The position numbers were made by a program, and so were the translations under genes. This document shows, one piece after another, positions 11,713 through 23,890 of a stretch of DNA of 64,000 bases. The stretch comes from Erodium maritimum (Eukaryota > Streptophyta > Magnoliopsida > Geraniales > Geraniaceae): assembly GCA_963921825.1 (NCBI GenBank), contig OY997593.1:47476039-47540038 (forward strand), read 5' to 3'. Numbering within the stretch: the first letter of the stretch is position 1; every line of letters begins with the position of its first letter. The notes under the pieces were generated by a model. The model was not told where the DNA came from and did no database searches. It saw only the letters and a program-made list of their open reading frames with translations.

Positions 11713-12640
11713 CTACAGTGACCTAGGAGGAGTCCATTCCAAAAGGATCCCATTCTCTTTTAGATGATCTAATAACTCTGTGGTCAAGTATTTTCCACCT
11801 CGATCCAATCGAAGTGCCTTAATACCTTTGTCGAGCTGGTTTTCTACTATAGTCTTAAACTCTTTGAATTTATCAAAAGCTTCAGACTTATGTCTCACCG
11901 AATAGACATAACCATATTTACTGTAATCATCAGTAAATGTGATAAAGTAGCTAAAACCCCTCCTGGCAAGTGAACTTATTGGTCTACACACATTTGAGTG
12001 TATCAGCCCCAATAATTCACCCGCCCTTTCATCGCGATCGATAAATGGCACTTTAGTCATTTTGCCCATCAAACAAACCTTGCACCTATCAATCGAATGG
12101 AATTCGAATGAACCTGAAAGCCTGCACTTCTGAAGTGCTGATAGGCGCTTCTTGTTTATGCGACCCAAATGACAGTACCATAACAGAGTTAGGTTTAAAT
12201 CGTTGGATTTAGACCTCTTGGTATTAACGGAATATATAGAACTTGAGGCATTGTTACCCATATCTAATATGTACAATCCTCCAACCATGTCAGTACTGGT
12301 ATAAAACATATCATTGCATAGAACATTGAAAACTCCATTTCCAATATTAACATTATATCCTTCCTTGTCAAACACGGATACAGATATAATATTCCTACTA
12401 AAAGTAGGTATGCAATATACATTATACAATACTAAGACAAGGCCTTTTGGCAAAGCAAGACTCATGGATCCTACAGCAGTTGCCACAACTCTGAGGTCCA
12501 TTTCGTGCTTTCCAAATCTCTCCTACTTTCAGCCACCATATATTAGTGCATGTGTGAGATTCAGTCATGGTATCTAATACCCATGAATCTTTGGAAGTAG
12601 AGAGATGTAGCTCTATAGAGTTAATACCGAATGAAGGCAC
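11713..12640 (-). pseudogene. Copia protease and integrase core, unit 1
   Basis: The protease motif appears as SWVLDTMTE (about 12590-12565), with the expected DTG reading DTM. After a frameshift near 12500 the open frame 12501-11713 holds the pre-integrase and integrase core. The HHCC finger has lost its histidines (LWYCHLGRIN instead of LWHCRLGHIN) but keeps CKVCLMGKM. The first DDE aspartate is Asn (GLIHSNVC). FTDDYSKYGYVY and RLDRGGKYL remain, and the frame ends at PPRSL before the catalytic Glu block. This integrase should be dead. The identical frame occurs in unit 2. Confidence 0.92.
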
Positions 12641-12776
12641 GATCCCACCGCCCTTCCTTAGATCATCCAGGTTTCCTGATGAAGGCGCAGTCCTACTGCC
12701 CTTCTTCAGATCATCCAGGTTATTTGATGAAGGCGCAGTCCCACTGCCCTTCTTCAGATCAGCCGTGAACTTCCTG
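12633..12776 (-). repeat. 48-bp tandem repeat, three copies, unit 1
   Basis: Units start at 12633, 12681 and 12729. They lie between the gag zinc knuckle and the protease and encode a repeated DDLKKGSxTAPSS-type linker. The copies differ by a few substitutions, so they are not brand new. Confidence 0.9.
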
Positions 12777-13130
12777 TAATCCCGGTTCCAATGACCAGGC
12801 TGTTGGCAGTAGAAGCAGACATTCTCAGGTGTCTCATCTTTCCTGCCAAGTGCGCATGGGCCCAGCCCTTGCCACTTCCAATTCCCTTATTGACCATCAG
12901 AATATCCTTGGATCCCAGATCCCTAAGATATTCTTCTCAGCAGCTGATGACACTTCATGTAACTCTGATATGGTCTTAGAGACAGCCTTGTCAATGACAT
13001 ATTCTTTGCGTTCAGACTTGAGGACTATCCTCAAAATTCTGTACCAGTCCAAATAGTTTGTCCCATTTAGCTTAACCCTGTCAAGAATGGTTTTTAATGA
13101 CAAACTATTAATGTTCGCTGAATTTGCCAT
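12777..13130 (-). pseudogene. Copia gag, truncated, unit 1
   Basis: The ATG at 13130 opens MANSANINSLSLKTILDR, followed by LNGTNYLDWYRILRIVL, the standard start of gag in this copia group. The frame continues to about 12897 and then jumps. Most of the central capsid region is missing: only about 350 bp lie between the start and the zinc knuckle. The knuckle reads CFYCQQPGHWNRDY, with the last Cys replaced by Tyr. Gag would bind and package RNA in a working element; this copy is internally deleted. Confidence 0.88.
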
Positions 13131-14672
13131 TTGATCTACAACAGATAAAATTCAATCAGTAAACTGAATAAATTTTATGAAGATCAAGCTTAAACACCAA
13201 CAATCAATTCTAAACCTTTAGAATCTGTAACCAAGATCCTTGATTCACTCGATTAAGCTGAACTAATGCTCACCACTTAATCGAGCTATGTAGGTAGGAC
13301 TCCATCCAATCACATCCAATGTGACTCTTGGCTAGGGTATGTACTTATGTACACGACTTACCCTATCTGTTACCCTAGCTCAACCTCAGGCTGAGAATCG
13401 TAGTCGGGTCCACCAATTTTCAACTATGGCCCGTCACTATGTAGGTGCTCCGCTAATGCGCACGACACCCACATATGTCGTCCAAACCTACTACCCCGCT
13501 TTCCCATGGATGCTCCGCTAATGCGCACGACACCCATAGGACGGGGAGGTAGTAAGGTGTTGATAATTGGGAGGTATCGGACATGACCTGTTTTTACTTG
13601 TCCGGTTGTGTTTAAAACTTTGACACATCCTAGATGCGATGAGCACATCAACTACATTCCAAATGCAATGATGCCTCAAATTACATCCAATGTAATTCTT
13701 CCTTCGAACCCGTCAACTACATCCAATGTAATGACGATTCAAAGGGCTCACACACAAGGATTAAAATTCCAATTTTATCTTTGCATGTGAGGTGATATGC
13801 TCGGTAAATAAAGTTAAGCATGCAATTCTAAAACACATAGAATTAATCATGCATAAACTAAACCAAGCATAAAGCGATAAATATGCACATAATAGCCCCC
13901 TAAACTAACTCCCACTAGCTTCTTGAGCTCCACCGACTCCAAGCCGATGCCAACACCCGAAAAGCCACCAAATGACCTTTTCGCCCTTTCTTCGTCTTGA
14001 GTAAAATATTACAATTTAATACACGACTCGCAGGTCGGGAATAAATAAATATTACAAACAAGTGGTTCGACGACCACACCTTGAAAGAATAATTACACGC
14101 TAACTCTAACGGCTCGCAGGCCGTGAAAAGCGATAAATAATTAAATCGAGCTCGGGGCTATTATGTACACCATGCCAACATCACATCACACATCGTGTTA
14201 TCAAACAAGCATGTTATCAAACATCATGTGATTTTCCGGTTTTAATTAATAGCCAAGTTTCGAAATTTTTGATGCTCGGTTTATCGAAACCGTTCAAAAA
14301 TGAAACTTTTGAACATTTGATCTTCGAGTTCGTCATGACGGTTCCAAACTCGTCATAACTAAAAAAACGGTTTAGCCTTGGCATATCAACCATCCAATGG
14401 TCATGCTTGGCCTAGCTCCGTCCAACGGAGCCCCGTTCGGTCCCGGTTTCGGCTCCCCGAGAGTCCCGCTCCCGAGACCCGAAAAATCAAATTTTTTTCA
14501 AAATCTCCAGATTTGAAATAATTTTCAAAAATTCATTTTACATGCATTAAATCCATAAACAAGAATTTAAAACATGTTATCAAACAATTTAGCAAAACAA
14601 CATGCCAAAAACGAAACTTTCAAGCAAAACCGAAACTTTGAACACCGTCTTGTGAATCCCGAAGGTAGCACG
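13131..14672 (-). other. Untranslated leader between PBS and gag, unit 1
   Basis: About 1.5 kb without coding signal. It holds a 26-bp direct repeat (13446-13471 and 13511-13536) and several short palindromes of the type TTACATCCAATGTAA around 13680-13735. Unit 2 repeats it at 19900-21441. Confidence 0.7.
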
Positions 14673-14684
14673 GCTCTGATACCA
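14673..14684 (-). promoter_or_regulatory. Primer binding site (tRNA-iMet type), unit 1
   Basis: Minus sense TGGTATCAGAGC, one base after the LTR end, is the usual copia PBS complementary to initiator methionine tRNA. Confidence 0.92.
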
Positions 14685-14685
14685 C

Positions 14686-16371
14686 TGTTGGGTCTCGAGG
14701 TAGGGTTGGAGATGAACCAACTCGCAGCGGAAAATCAATGAAAACCAAGAGACGATTAAACCATGAAACAACTAACAAAGAATAGATTCACAAGAGAAAA
14801 ATTCAGCACTATTTCTTACCAAAACAAGAACACCGGTTAACGAATGATTGGCTTGAGTCTCCAAGACGCCTACGTATCCACATGGGAATCAAAGCCACGT
14901 AGTTCTTCTCTTTGAGGACTCAAGAACACAAAATGGAGGTGGAAACTAGCCAAACCCGAAATGGCCATGGAAGAGGGAGAGAAAATGTGTTTCCTATTCT
15001 TGTCTTGTGTTTGTTATGTTGAAAAAAGATGACTTAAACATAACAAAACCCATACTTGTCCAACTAAAGGCATGGGACAAGTATGGTGTCAAGTAAGGTG
15101 TAAATAGGACAAAGTATGGCAAGACAAGATTGGGTTAGGTGGTGAATCACCAACACCTTAATCCTTGTCTTGCTTACTTAGTACTAATTAATCAAGACTT
15201 GATTAATTAGTTCCATGGGCCTTGGTTGCATGGGCCTTTCATGGGCCTCTTGGAACATGGCCCGTGGCCATTTCCAACGAGGTCCCGTGATTCGCTCATC
15301 GCCTCCAAGCCTTCCATACCGGAAATGTCCAACATTATCCGACGCGATCAATCCCAAGACTCCAAGCCTTGTCTCGATCAGTAAAGTCCTATTCACTTAC
15401 GGGCACATGACCCAAAACCCAGTTTTGGTCATGTCCCGAGACAACTCTCTTTTGGCCATTCTCCATAAATGTGTCAATGAGTTTCATCCTCCGGTGTGAC
15501 CCTTAGGTTTATGCATGTCAATAGATCAACGTAAAATCCCATTTTACTTGATCCTATTTAAGTGGCAACTAACGAGACTTTAGTATTGCCTGACACTGCA
15601 TAACGAATCGACCCTGTCGATTCTAACCTTTCCGTCATCCCTGTCATTATCCTTTTATCTCCGATATCCTGATTGAGATAAGGCATAGAGCCGTCATCCT
15701 TATTATTCTCAATCACCGTTCCTTGATATGTGAGATGACTGAAGATATGATACCCAGTATCATGTGCATGGCCATGCTATTCTTCCAGTCACTCTCGATC
15801 AAGCGGCCGAGAACCGATATCTTTCCCATACCTTAGTACGAGGGATAAATCCCTTAGCCGTCTTTCGTGTCACTCATGTAGCCCGTCCCCAAGCCAATCC
15901 TGGCCGTTATGGAAGCCCTGTTACGGACAACGTTAGGCTCAGGTCAAACTCAGTTGTTGACTACATAGCGATCACAAAGACTCCTTGGTCTAAGGATACA
16001 TGACAAGCTACGACACTGAATATGTTCATGACTTAATCTATGGCACATATTCAGGGCGGGTCGTCCAATATCATGTCCCACATGTTATCTATGATCAGAC
16101 TCGGGAATCCCATTCCAATGACTAACAGAACGTAAGCCATAAAGAGCCATCTTTCATACTAGTCGCTTCTAGTGAAGCTTTGTTGACTAGGGACCCATCG
16201 AGTGTGATCTATCTCGATCTATGGTTCTATTCGCATGGTGGGCATAGATCAGAGCACACATCGATATATTACTCCAACACATAAGTAATATAAAGCCGCT
16301 TTAATTTTATTGCTAACGATGATATATACATTTGGACATTTAGGATTGAACTACGGGCACTAAGACTAACA
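14686..16371 (-). repeat. Copia LTR 2, shared by both units
   Basis: Same length and ends as LTR 1. It is flanked by a PBS on its left and a polypurine tract on its right, so it is 5' LTR for the left unit and 3' LTR for the right unit. No target duplication flanks it. Confidence 0.97.
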
Positions 16372-16386
16372 ATCTCCCACTTGCCC
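16372..16386 (-). promoter_or_regulatory. Polypurine tract of unit 2
   Basis: Same sequence and position relative to the LTR as at 9603-9617. Confidence 0.85.
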
Positions 16387-16521
16387 TAGTTCCAATCTAA
16401 ACTCCAATATGTCCCCATCGACTTTACATGTCTAACATGTTCAGCAGTGACACTGCCTTAGTCAAAGGGTTGGCTATGTTATCATCTGTTGCAATATCGG
16501 TTATCTTCACTTCACCTCAGT

Positions 16522-16719
16522 TCAGTATTTATCTGATGAGGTGGATACGCCGCAGTACATGTTTGGATTTGTTATACGATCTAGGCTTTTAGCTTGCGCA
16601 ATGGCCCTTGTGTTGTCGCAAGATGGATTCACCGGACTGGATGGGTTTTTAATTACACCCAGCCCTGCCATGAATTTCCAAATCCACATAGCCTCCTTAG
16701 CTGCCTCTGCAGCATCCAT
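16522..16719 (-). pseudogene. Copia RNase H fragment, unit 2
   Basis: Copy of 9753-9950 shifted by 6,769 bp, with the same protein fragment and the same 3' break. Confidence 0.85.
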
Positions 16720-16957
16720 GTACTTGGCCTCTGTCGTAGATTCGGCAATGGTATCTTGCTTTACGCTTTCCCAGCTAAAGCTCTGCCATTTAGCGTAAAC
16801 ACATATCCTGATTGACTTCTAAAGTCATCTGGATTTGTCTTGGAAAACTAGCGTCTACTCATCCTTCGACGAATAGTTCAGCATCATCTTTCCCCCGGGT
16901 TAGAATGATGTCTACTGGTACAACATAAGGCTTACGAGACGTCTGGTCTCATACATG

Positions 16958-17945
16958 TCATGGCATATATGATCGATCCTGCCCCCAGGCGCATAGGATT
17001 CTCATCATCCTTTTCAGCTCATCAGGTGTCTTAGGACACTGAGTCTTGCTGAGATGAATGCCATGACTAGTGGGTAATAGTCCTTTCTTTGAATCGAGCA
17101 TTAAGAACCTACTCAATGCCTTGTTCACATAGGTTCCCTGACTTAAATCCAAGACCCTCTTGGTGCGATCTCTACATATCTTAATCCTTAAGATATGAGA
17201 AGCATCGCCTAAGTCCTTTATTGAAAAACACTTCCTCAACCAAGCTTTAGTCTCGTGCAAGGTTGGGATGTCGTTTTCAATGAGAACCAGAAAGGTAATA
17301 TTGCTCCCACTAGCCTTCTTATAAACGCAAGATTCATCCTCGTTCTTGATTAAGCCAAATCCAATTACAGCTTCATCAAAACGAAGGATCCAACTCCGAG
17401 AAGTTCGTTTCAATCCATAAATGGATTTCAACAACTTATAAATCTTTCCTTTATTCTTCGGATCGTCAAAACCTTTGGACCGAGACATACAAACGTACTC
17501 AGTCAAATTTCCATTTAGGAAAGCGGTTTTGACATCCACTTGCCATATCTCGTAATTATGATACGCAGTTATGTCAAGAAGAATTTGGATCGATTTTGAC
17601 CATAGCCACTAAGGAGAAGGTTTCCTCATAGTCAATCCATTGGATCTGCCTATAACCTTTCGCCACCAGTTGAGCTTTGTAGGTCAGAGGGTTGCCGTCC
17701 ATGTCCATCTTCACCTTGAAGATCCATTTGCATCCTATGGTCCTCACACCATTGATGGGATCAACCGGTTCCCAGACTCGGTTGTCCGACATGGATTGCA
17801 TTTCCTCCCTTATGGCTCCCAGCCATAACTCGGAGTTGGGCCCATCCACGACTTCCTGAAAGGTGGCTGGATCATCGTGATCCACCATGACTTCATTGTC
17901 ACCTCCGGATACCATATCTTGGAGGTGGAAGATTGATCCTTTCAA
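16958..17945 (-). pseudogene. Copia reverse transcriptase, unit 2, lacks YVDD
   Basis: Copy of the RT of unit 1, in the same two frames (17945-17574 and 17539-16958) and with the same loss of the YVDD box. The lesion therefore predates the duplication that made the array. Confidence 0.92.
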
Positions 17946-18033
17946 ATCGCCTTGGACCTTCCGGAATTGTAACAGGAATTGGTTCTTACTCTACGACAAT
18001 CTCTGGCTCCTTTCTACTGGGTTGCCAATTGGT

Positions 18034-18303
18034 TTAGACAGATCTGTACCATCCTGAATTTCTTCGAGATGCACAGTCCTCCCAATGACGTCTTTGGAAA
18101 CAAAACTTCTTTTCCATAAAGACCCCACCCCAAGCGACGAACACCATGTTCTCACTGGGATTGTAGAAATAGTATCCCCTTGTTGCTTTGGGATACCACA
18201 CGAAGGTGCATATCTCAGATCTTGGTTCGAGCTTAGTCGAAACCAAATGTTTCACATAAGCCTCGCAACCACAAATCTTTAGGAAGGACAAAGCGGGCAT
18301 CAT
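18034..18303 (-). pseudogene. Copia integrase C-terminal region, unit 2
   Basis: Same fragment as 11265-11534. Confidence 0.85.
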
Positions 18304-18481
18304 CCCGTACCATTTTTAAAATGGTGTCCCTTCCACACCATTCGTCGAAGCCCGATTCACTATGAATGCGGTCGTCTCTAGAGCAAAACCCCTAAAAGAG
18401 ATTGGGAGATCAGTCCAACTAATCATGGAACAGACCATTGTCTAACAATGTCCGATTTCTCCGTTTGGCTACACCTTTCAA

Positions 18482-19409
18482 CTACAGTGACCTAGGAGGA
18501 GTCCATTCCAAAAGGATCCCATTCTCTTTTAGATGATCTAATAACTCTGTGGTCAAGTATTTTCCACCTCGATCCAATCGAAGTGCCTTAATACCTTTGT
18601 CGAGCTGGTTTTCTACTATAGTCTTAAACTCTTTGAATTTATCAAAAGCTTCAGACTTATGTCTCACCGAATAGACATAACCATATTTACTGTAATCATC
18701 AGTAAATGTGATAAAGTAGCTAAAACCCCTCCTGGCAAGTGAACTTATTGGTCTACACACATTTGAGTGTATCAGCCCCAATAATTCACCCGCCCTTTCA
18801 TCGCGATCGATAAATGGCACTTTAGTCATTTTGCCCATCAAACAAACCTTGCACCTATCAATCGAATGGAATTCGAATGAACCTGAAAGCCTGCACTTCT
18901 GAAGTGCTGATAGGCGCTTCTTGTTTATGCGACCCAAATGACAGTACCATAACAGAGTTAGGTTTAAATCGTTGGATTTAGACCTCTTGGTATTAACGGA
19001 ATATATAGAACTTGAGGCATTGTTACCCATATCTAATATGTACAATCCTCCAACCATGTCAGTACTGGTATAAAACATATCATTGCATAGAACATTGAAA
19101 ACTCCATTTCCAATATTAACATTATATCCTTCCTTGTCAAACACGGATACAGATATAATATTCCTACTAAAAGTAGGTATGCAATATACATTATACAATA
19201 CTAAGACAAGGCCTTTTGGCAAAGCAAGACTCATGGATCCTACAGCAGTTGCCACAACTCTGAGGTCCATTTCGTGCTTTCCAAATCTCTCCTACTTTCA
19301 GCCACCATATATTAGTGCATGTGTGAGATTCAGTCATGGTATCTAATACCCATGAATCTTTGGAAGTAGAGAGATGTAGCTCTATAGAGTTAATACCGAA
19401 TGAAGGCAC
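18482..19409 (-). pseudogene. Copia protease and integrase core, unit 2
   Basis: Same as 11713-12640, with the DTM protease site, the altered HHCC finger and the Asn in place of the first DDE aspartate all present. Confidence 0.92.
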
Positions 19410-19545
19410 GATCCCACCGCCCTTCCTTAGATCATCCAGGTTTCCTGATGAAGGCGCAGTCCTACTGCCCTTCTTCAGATCATCCAGGTTATTTGATGAA
19501 GGCGCAGTCCCACTGCCCTTCTTCAGATCAGCCGTGAACTTCCTG
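19402..19545 (-). repeat. 48-bp tandem repeat, three copies, unit 2
   Basis: Units begin at 19402, 19450 and 19498, with the same copy number as unit 1. Confidence 0.9.
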
Positions 19546-19899
19546 TAATCCCGGTTCCAATGACCAGGCTGTTGGCAGTAGAAGCAGACATTCTCAGGTG
19601 TCTCATCTTTCCTGCCAAGTGCGCATGGGCCCAGCCCTTGCCACTTCCAATTCCCTTATTGACCATCAGAATATCCTTGGATCCCAGATCCCTAAGATAT
19701 TCTTCTCAGCAGCTGATGACACTTCATGTAACTCTAATATGGTCTTAGAGACAGCCTTGTCAATGACATATTCTTTGCGTTCAGACTTGAGGACTATCCT
19801 CAAAATTCTGTACCAGTCCAAATAGTTTGTCCCATTTAGCTTAACCCTGTCAAGAATGGTTTTTAATGACAAACTATTAATGTTCGCTGAATTTGCCAT
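19546..19899 (-). pseudogene. Copia gag, truncated, unit 2
   Basis: Same frame and same Cys-to-Tyr change in the zinc knuckle as unit 1. One substitution at 19736 changes Ser to Leu in the KTISELH segment, the only coding difference I noticed between the units. Confidence 0.88.
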
Positions 19900-21441
19900 T
19901 TGATCTACAACAGATAAAATTCAATCAGTAAACTGAATAAATTTTATGAAGATCAAGCTTAAACACCAACAATCAATTCTAAACCTTTAGAATCTGTAAC
20001 CAAGATCCTTGATTCACTCGATTAAGCTGAACTAATGCTCACCACTTAATCGAGCTATGTAGGTAGGACTCCATCCAATCACATCCAATGTGACTCTTGG
20101 CTAGGGTATGTACTTATGTACACGACTTACCCTATCTGTTACCCTAGCTCAACCTCAGGCTGAGAATCGTAGTCGGGTCCACCAATTTTCAACTATGGCC
20201 CGTCACTATGTAGGTGCTCCGCTAATGCGCACGACACCCACATATGTCGTCCAAACCTACTACCCCGCTTTCCCATGGATGCTCCGCTAATGCGCACGAC
20301 ACCCATAGGACGGGGAGGTAGTAAGGTGTTGATAATTGGGAGGTATCGGACATGACCTGTTTTTACTTGTCCGGTTGTGTTTAAAACTTTGACACATCCT
20401 AGATGCGATGAGCACATCAACTACATTCCAAATGCAATGATGCCTCAAATTACATCCAATGTAATTCTTCCTTCGAACCCGTCAACTACATCCAATGTAA
20501 TGACGATTCAAAGGGCTCACACACAAGGATTAAAATTCCAATTTTATCTTTGCATGTGAGGTGATATGCTCGGTAAATAAAGTTAAGCATGCAATTCTAA
20601 AACACATAGAATTAATCATGCATAAACTAAACCAAGCATAAAGCGATAAATATGCACATAATAGCCCCCTAAACTAACTCCCACTAGCTTCTTGAGCTCC
20701 ACCGACTCCAAGCCGATGCCAACACCCGAAAAGCCACCAAATGACCTTTTCGCCCTTTCTTCGTCTTGAGTAAAATATTACAATTTAATACACGACTCGC
20801 AGGTCGGGAATAAATAAATATTACAAACAAGTGGTTCGACGACCACACCTTGAAAGAATAATTACACGCTAACTCTAACGGCTCGCAGGCCGTGAAAAGC
20901 GATAAATAATTAAATCGAGCTCGGGGCTATTATGTACACCATGCCAACATCACATCACACATCGTGTTATCAAACAAGCATGTTATCAAACATCATGTGA
21001 TTTTCCGGTTTTAATTAATAGCCAAGTTTCGAAATTTTTGATGCTCGGTTTATCGAAACCGTTCAAAAATGAAACTTTTGAACATTTGATCTTCGAGTTC
21101 GTCATGACGGTTCCAAACTCGTCATAACTAAAAAAACGGTTTAGCCTTGGCATATCAACCATCCAATGGTCATGCTTGGCCTAGCTCCGTCCAACGGAGC
21201 CCCGTTCGGTCCCGGTTTCGGCTCCCCGAGAGTCCCGCTCCCGAGACCCGAAAAATCAAATTTTTTTCAAAATCTCCAGATTTGAAATAATTTTCAAAAA
21301 TTCATTTTACATGCATTAAATCCATAAACAAGAATTTAAAACATGTTATCAAACAATTTAGCAAAACAACATGCCAAAAACGAAACTTTCAAGCAAAACC
21401 GAAACTTTGAACACCGTCTTGTGAATCCCGAAGGTAGCACG
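19900..21441 (-). other. Untranslated leader, unit 2
   Basis: Repeats 13131-14672, including both copies of the 26-bp direct repeat. Confidence 0.7.
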
Positions 21442-21453
21442 GCTCTGATACCA
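21442..21453 (-). promoter_or_regulatory. Primer binding site, unit 2
   Basis: TGGTATCAGAGC on the minus strand, one base from LTR 3. Confidence 0.92.
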
Positions 21454-21454
21454 C

Positions 21455-23140
21455 TGTTGGGTCTCGAGGTAGGGTTGGAGATGAACCAACTCGCAGCGGA
21501 AAATCAATGAAAACCAAGAGACGATTAAACCATGAAACAACTAACAAAGAATAGATTCACAAGAGAAAAATTCAGCACTATTTCTTACCAAAACAAGAAC
21601 ACCGGTTAACGAATGATTGGCTTGAGTCTCCAAGACGCCTACGTATCCACATGGGAATCAAAGCCACGTAGTTCTTCTCTTTGAGGACTCAAGAACACAA
21701 AATGGAGGTGGAAACTAGCCAAACCCGAAATGGCCATGGAAGAGGGAGAGAAAATGTGTTTCCTATTCTTGTCTTGTGTTTGTTATGTTGAAAAAAGATG
21801 ACTTAAACATAACAAAACCCATACTTGTCCAAATAAAGGCATGGGACAAGTATGGTGTCAAGTAAGGTGTAAATAGGACAAAGTATGGCAAGACAAGATT
21901 GGGTTAGGTGGTGAATCACCAACACCTTAATCCTTGTCTTGCTTACTTAGTACTAATTAATCAAGACTTGATTAATTAGTTCCATGGGCCTTGGTTGCAT
22001 GGGCCTTTCATGGGCCTCTTGGAACATGGCCCGTGGCCATTTCCAACGAGGTCCCGTGATTCGCTCATCGCCTCCAAGCCTTCCATACCGGAAATGTCCA
22101 ACATTATCCGACGCGATCAATCCCAAGACTCCAAGCCTTGTCTCGATCAGTAAAGTCCTATTCACTTACGGGCACATGACCCAAAACCCAGTTTTGGTCA
22201 TGTCCCGAGACAACTCTCTTTTGGCCATTCTCCATAAATGTGTCAATGAGTTTCATCCTCCGGTGTGACCCTTAGGTTTATGCATGTCAATAGATCAACG
22301 TAAAATCCCATTTTACTTGATCCTATTTAAGTGGCAACTAACGAGACTTTAGTATTGCCTGACACTGCATAACGAATCGACCCTGTCGATTCTAACCTTT
22401 CCGTCATCCCTGTCATTATCCTTTTATCTCCGATATCCTGATTGAGATAAGGCATAGAGCCGTCATCCTTATTATTCTCAATCACCGTTCCTTGATATGT
22501 GAGATGACTGAAGATATGATACCCAGTATCATGTGCATGGCCATGCTATTCTTCCAGTCACTCTCGATCAAGCGGCCGAGAACCGATATCTTTCCCATAC
22601 CTTAGTACGAGGGATAAATCCCTTAGCCGTCTTTCGTGTCACTCATGTAGCCCGTCCCCAAGCCAATCCTGGCCGTTATGGAAGCCCTGTTACGGACAAC
22701 GTTAGGCTCAGGTCAAACTCAGTTGTTGACTACATAGCGATCACAAAGACTCCTTGGTCTAAGGATACATGACAAGCTACGACACTGAATATGTTCATGA
22801 CTTAATCTATGGCACATATTCAGGGCGGGTCGTCCAATATCATGTCCCACATGTTATCTATGATCAGACTCGGGAATCCCATTCCAATGACTAACAGAAC
22901 GTAAGCCATAAAGAGCCATCTTTCATACTAGTCGCTTCTAGTGAAGCTTTGTTGACTAGGGACCCATCGAGTGTGATCTATCTCGATCTATGGTTCTATT
23001 CGCATGGTGGGCATAGATCAGAGCACACATCGATATATTACTCCAACACATAAGTAATATAAAGCCGCTTTAATTTTATTGCTAACGATGATATATACAT
23101 TTGGACATTTAGGATTGAACTACGGGCACTAAGACTAACA
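21455..23140 (-). repeat. Copia LTR 3 (5' LTR of unit 2)
   Basis: Same length and termini as LTR 1 and 2, with an A at 21833 where the others have C. As the 5' LTR of the array on the minus strand, it would hold the promoter used for the whole locus. Confidence 0.97.
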
Positions 23141-23145
23141 CCTTG
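23141..23145. repeat. Right target-site duplication CCTTG of copia
   Basis: Matches 7912-7916 exactly. Confidence 0.95.
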
Positions 23146-23604
23146 ATGACCAGACCTTCAGCCGATCGCCACCATGCCTTAGTGATGATTTTGAGAAAAA
23201 CCTCCTTACGGGGTGGCTTGGAAGTCCATACTTTGTCCATCATGGCAAGTTGTTATCGGACCAGAATCGAAGGACTCACCGATGCATACGGGACCTCCAC
23301 CACTAGGTCGTCCTCCTCTTAAAAGGAGCAGGCCGAGAGACCATCTTGGAGGTTGATTAGATGGGAGTCTAGAGGGCTTAGCAAAATTGGAACCTTCGAG
23401 TTGTAGACGAACTCTTTCATTTTTGAAGGACATGTGGTGATGGATCATACCCGACAGCGATGAGAGCAACGCTGGGATCACAGGAACACGGTTAGCGTTG
23501 GGAACCCAGACCTCCCCGTGGAGGGCCTCTAGTTCCTTTCGCCCCAGTTCCCCCTTCTCCGGTTCAAGCATGGGTGCATTTCCTTTAAGAGGCAAACAGA
23601 CCAA
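23146..23604 (-). pseudogene. LINE ORF1 of element B, N-terminal part
   Basis: Minus-strand frame with a Pro/Ser/basic N-terminal region and the FHDGKxMxxQATP-like block (here CHDGQSMDFQATP) that precedes DUF4283 in element C. It is separated from the DUF4283 half by 15.2 kb of copia sequence. The frame shifts near 23206. Confidence 0.75.
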
Positions 23605-23890
23605 TGGAGGCTACAGAGTGGTGACAAGAGTCACCTTTGGCTGTGGAGCGTTGGATAGGGCAAGGTCCGGCCGTGGTTAGGACGCATAGCCAACCCTCGG
23701 GGGTTGTGGAGGTGGAAAGCCTTCAGCGTTGGACGGGATAGCGAAGGCGCAAAAACCATAACATAATCTGTAGTAGAAGCTAGGGTTTGAGTATTCAAAG
23801 GACGACCCCGACATGACTTACATAATCTATAGTAGAAGCTAGGGTTTGATCTTTCTATTATGTTCTGGCTTAGTGGGTTAGTCTGATTCT

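Larger units (their letters stand above)
7917..23140 (-). mobile_element. Tandem Ty1/copia retrotransposon, LTR-INT-LTR-INT-LTR
   Basis: A 15,224-bp insertion made of three 1,686-bp LTRs and two 5,083-bp internal regions, with an exact period of 6,769 bp. It is transcribed from the minus strand: tRNA-iMet-type PBS at 14673-14684 and 21442-21453, PPT at 9603-9617 and 16372-16386. Only the outer ends carry the CCTTG target duplication, so the array entered or arose as one locus. In the parts I compared, only two differences appeared: G12967 against A19736 in gag, and C8295 and its LTR2 equivalent against A21833 in LTR3. Domain order gag-PR-IN-RT-RH places it in Pseudoviridae/copia. All domains are damaged, identically in both units. 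Confidence 0.95.
23141..23890 (-). mobile_element. ORF1-only LINE derivative (element B), 5' part
   Basis: Continuation of element B beyond the copia insertion; the junction sequence fits the order seen in uninterrupted element C. The 5' end is uncertain (about 23890). Bases 23773-23795 and 23831-23850 repeat GTAGAAGCTAGGGTTTGA, a local 58-bp duplication in the leader. Confidence 0.75.
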
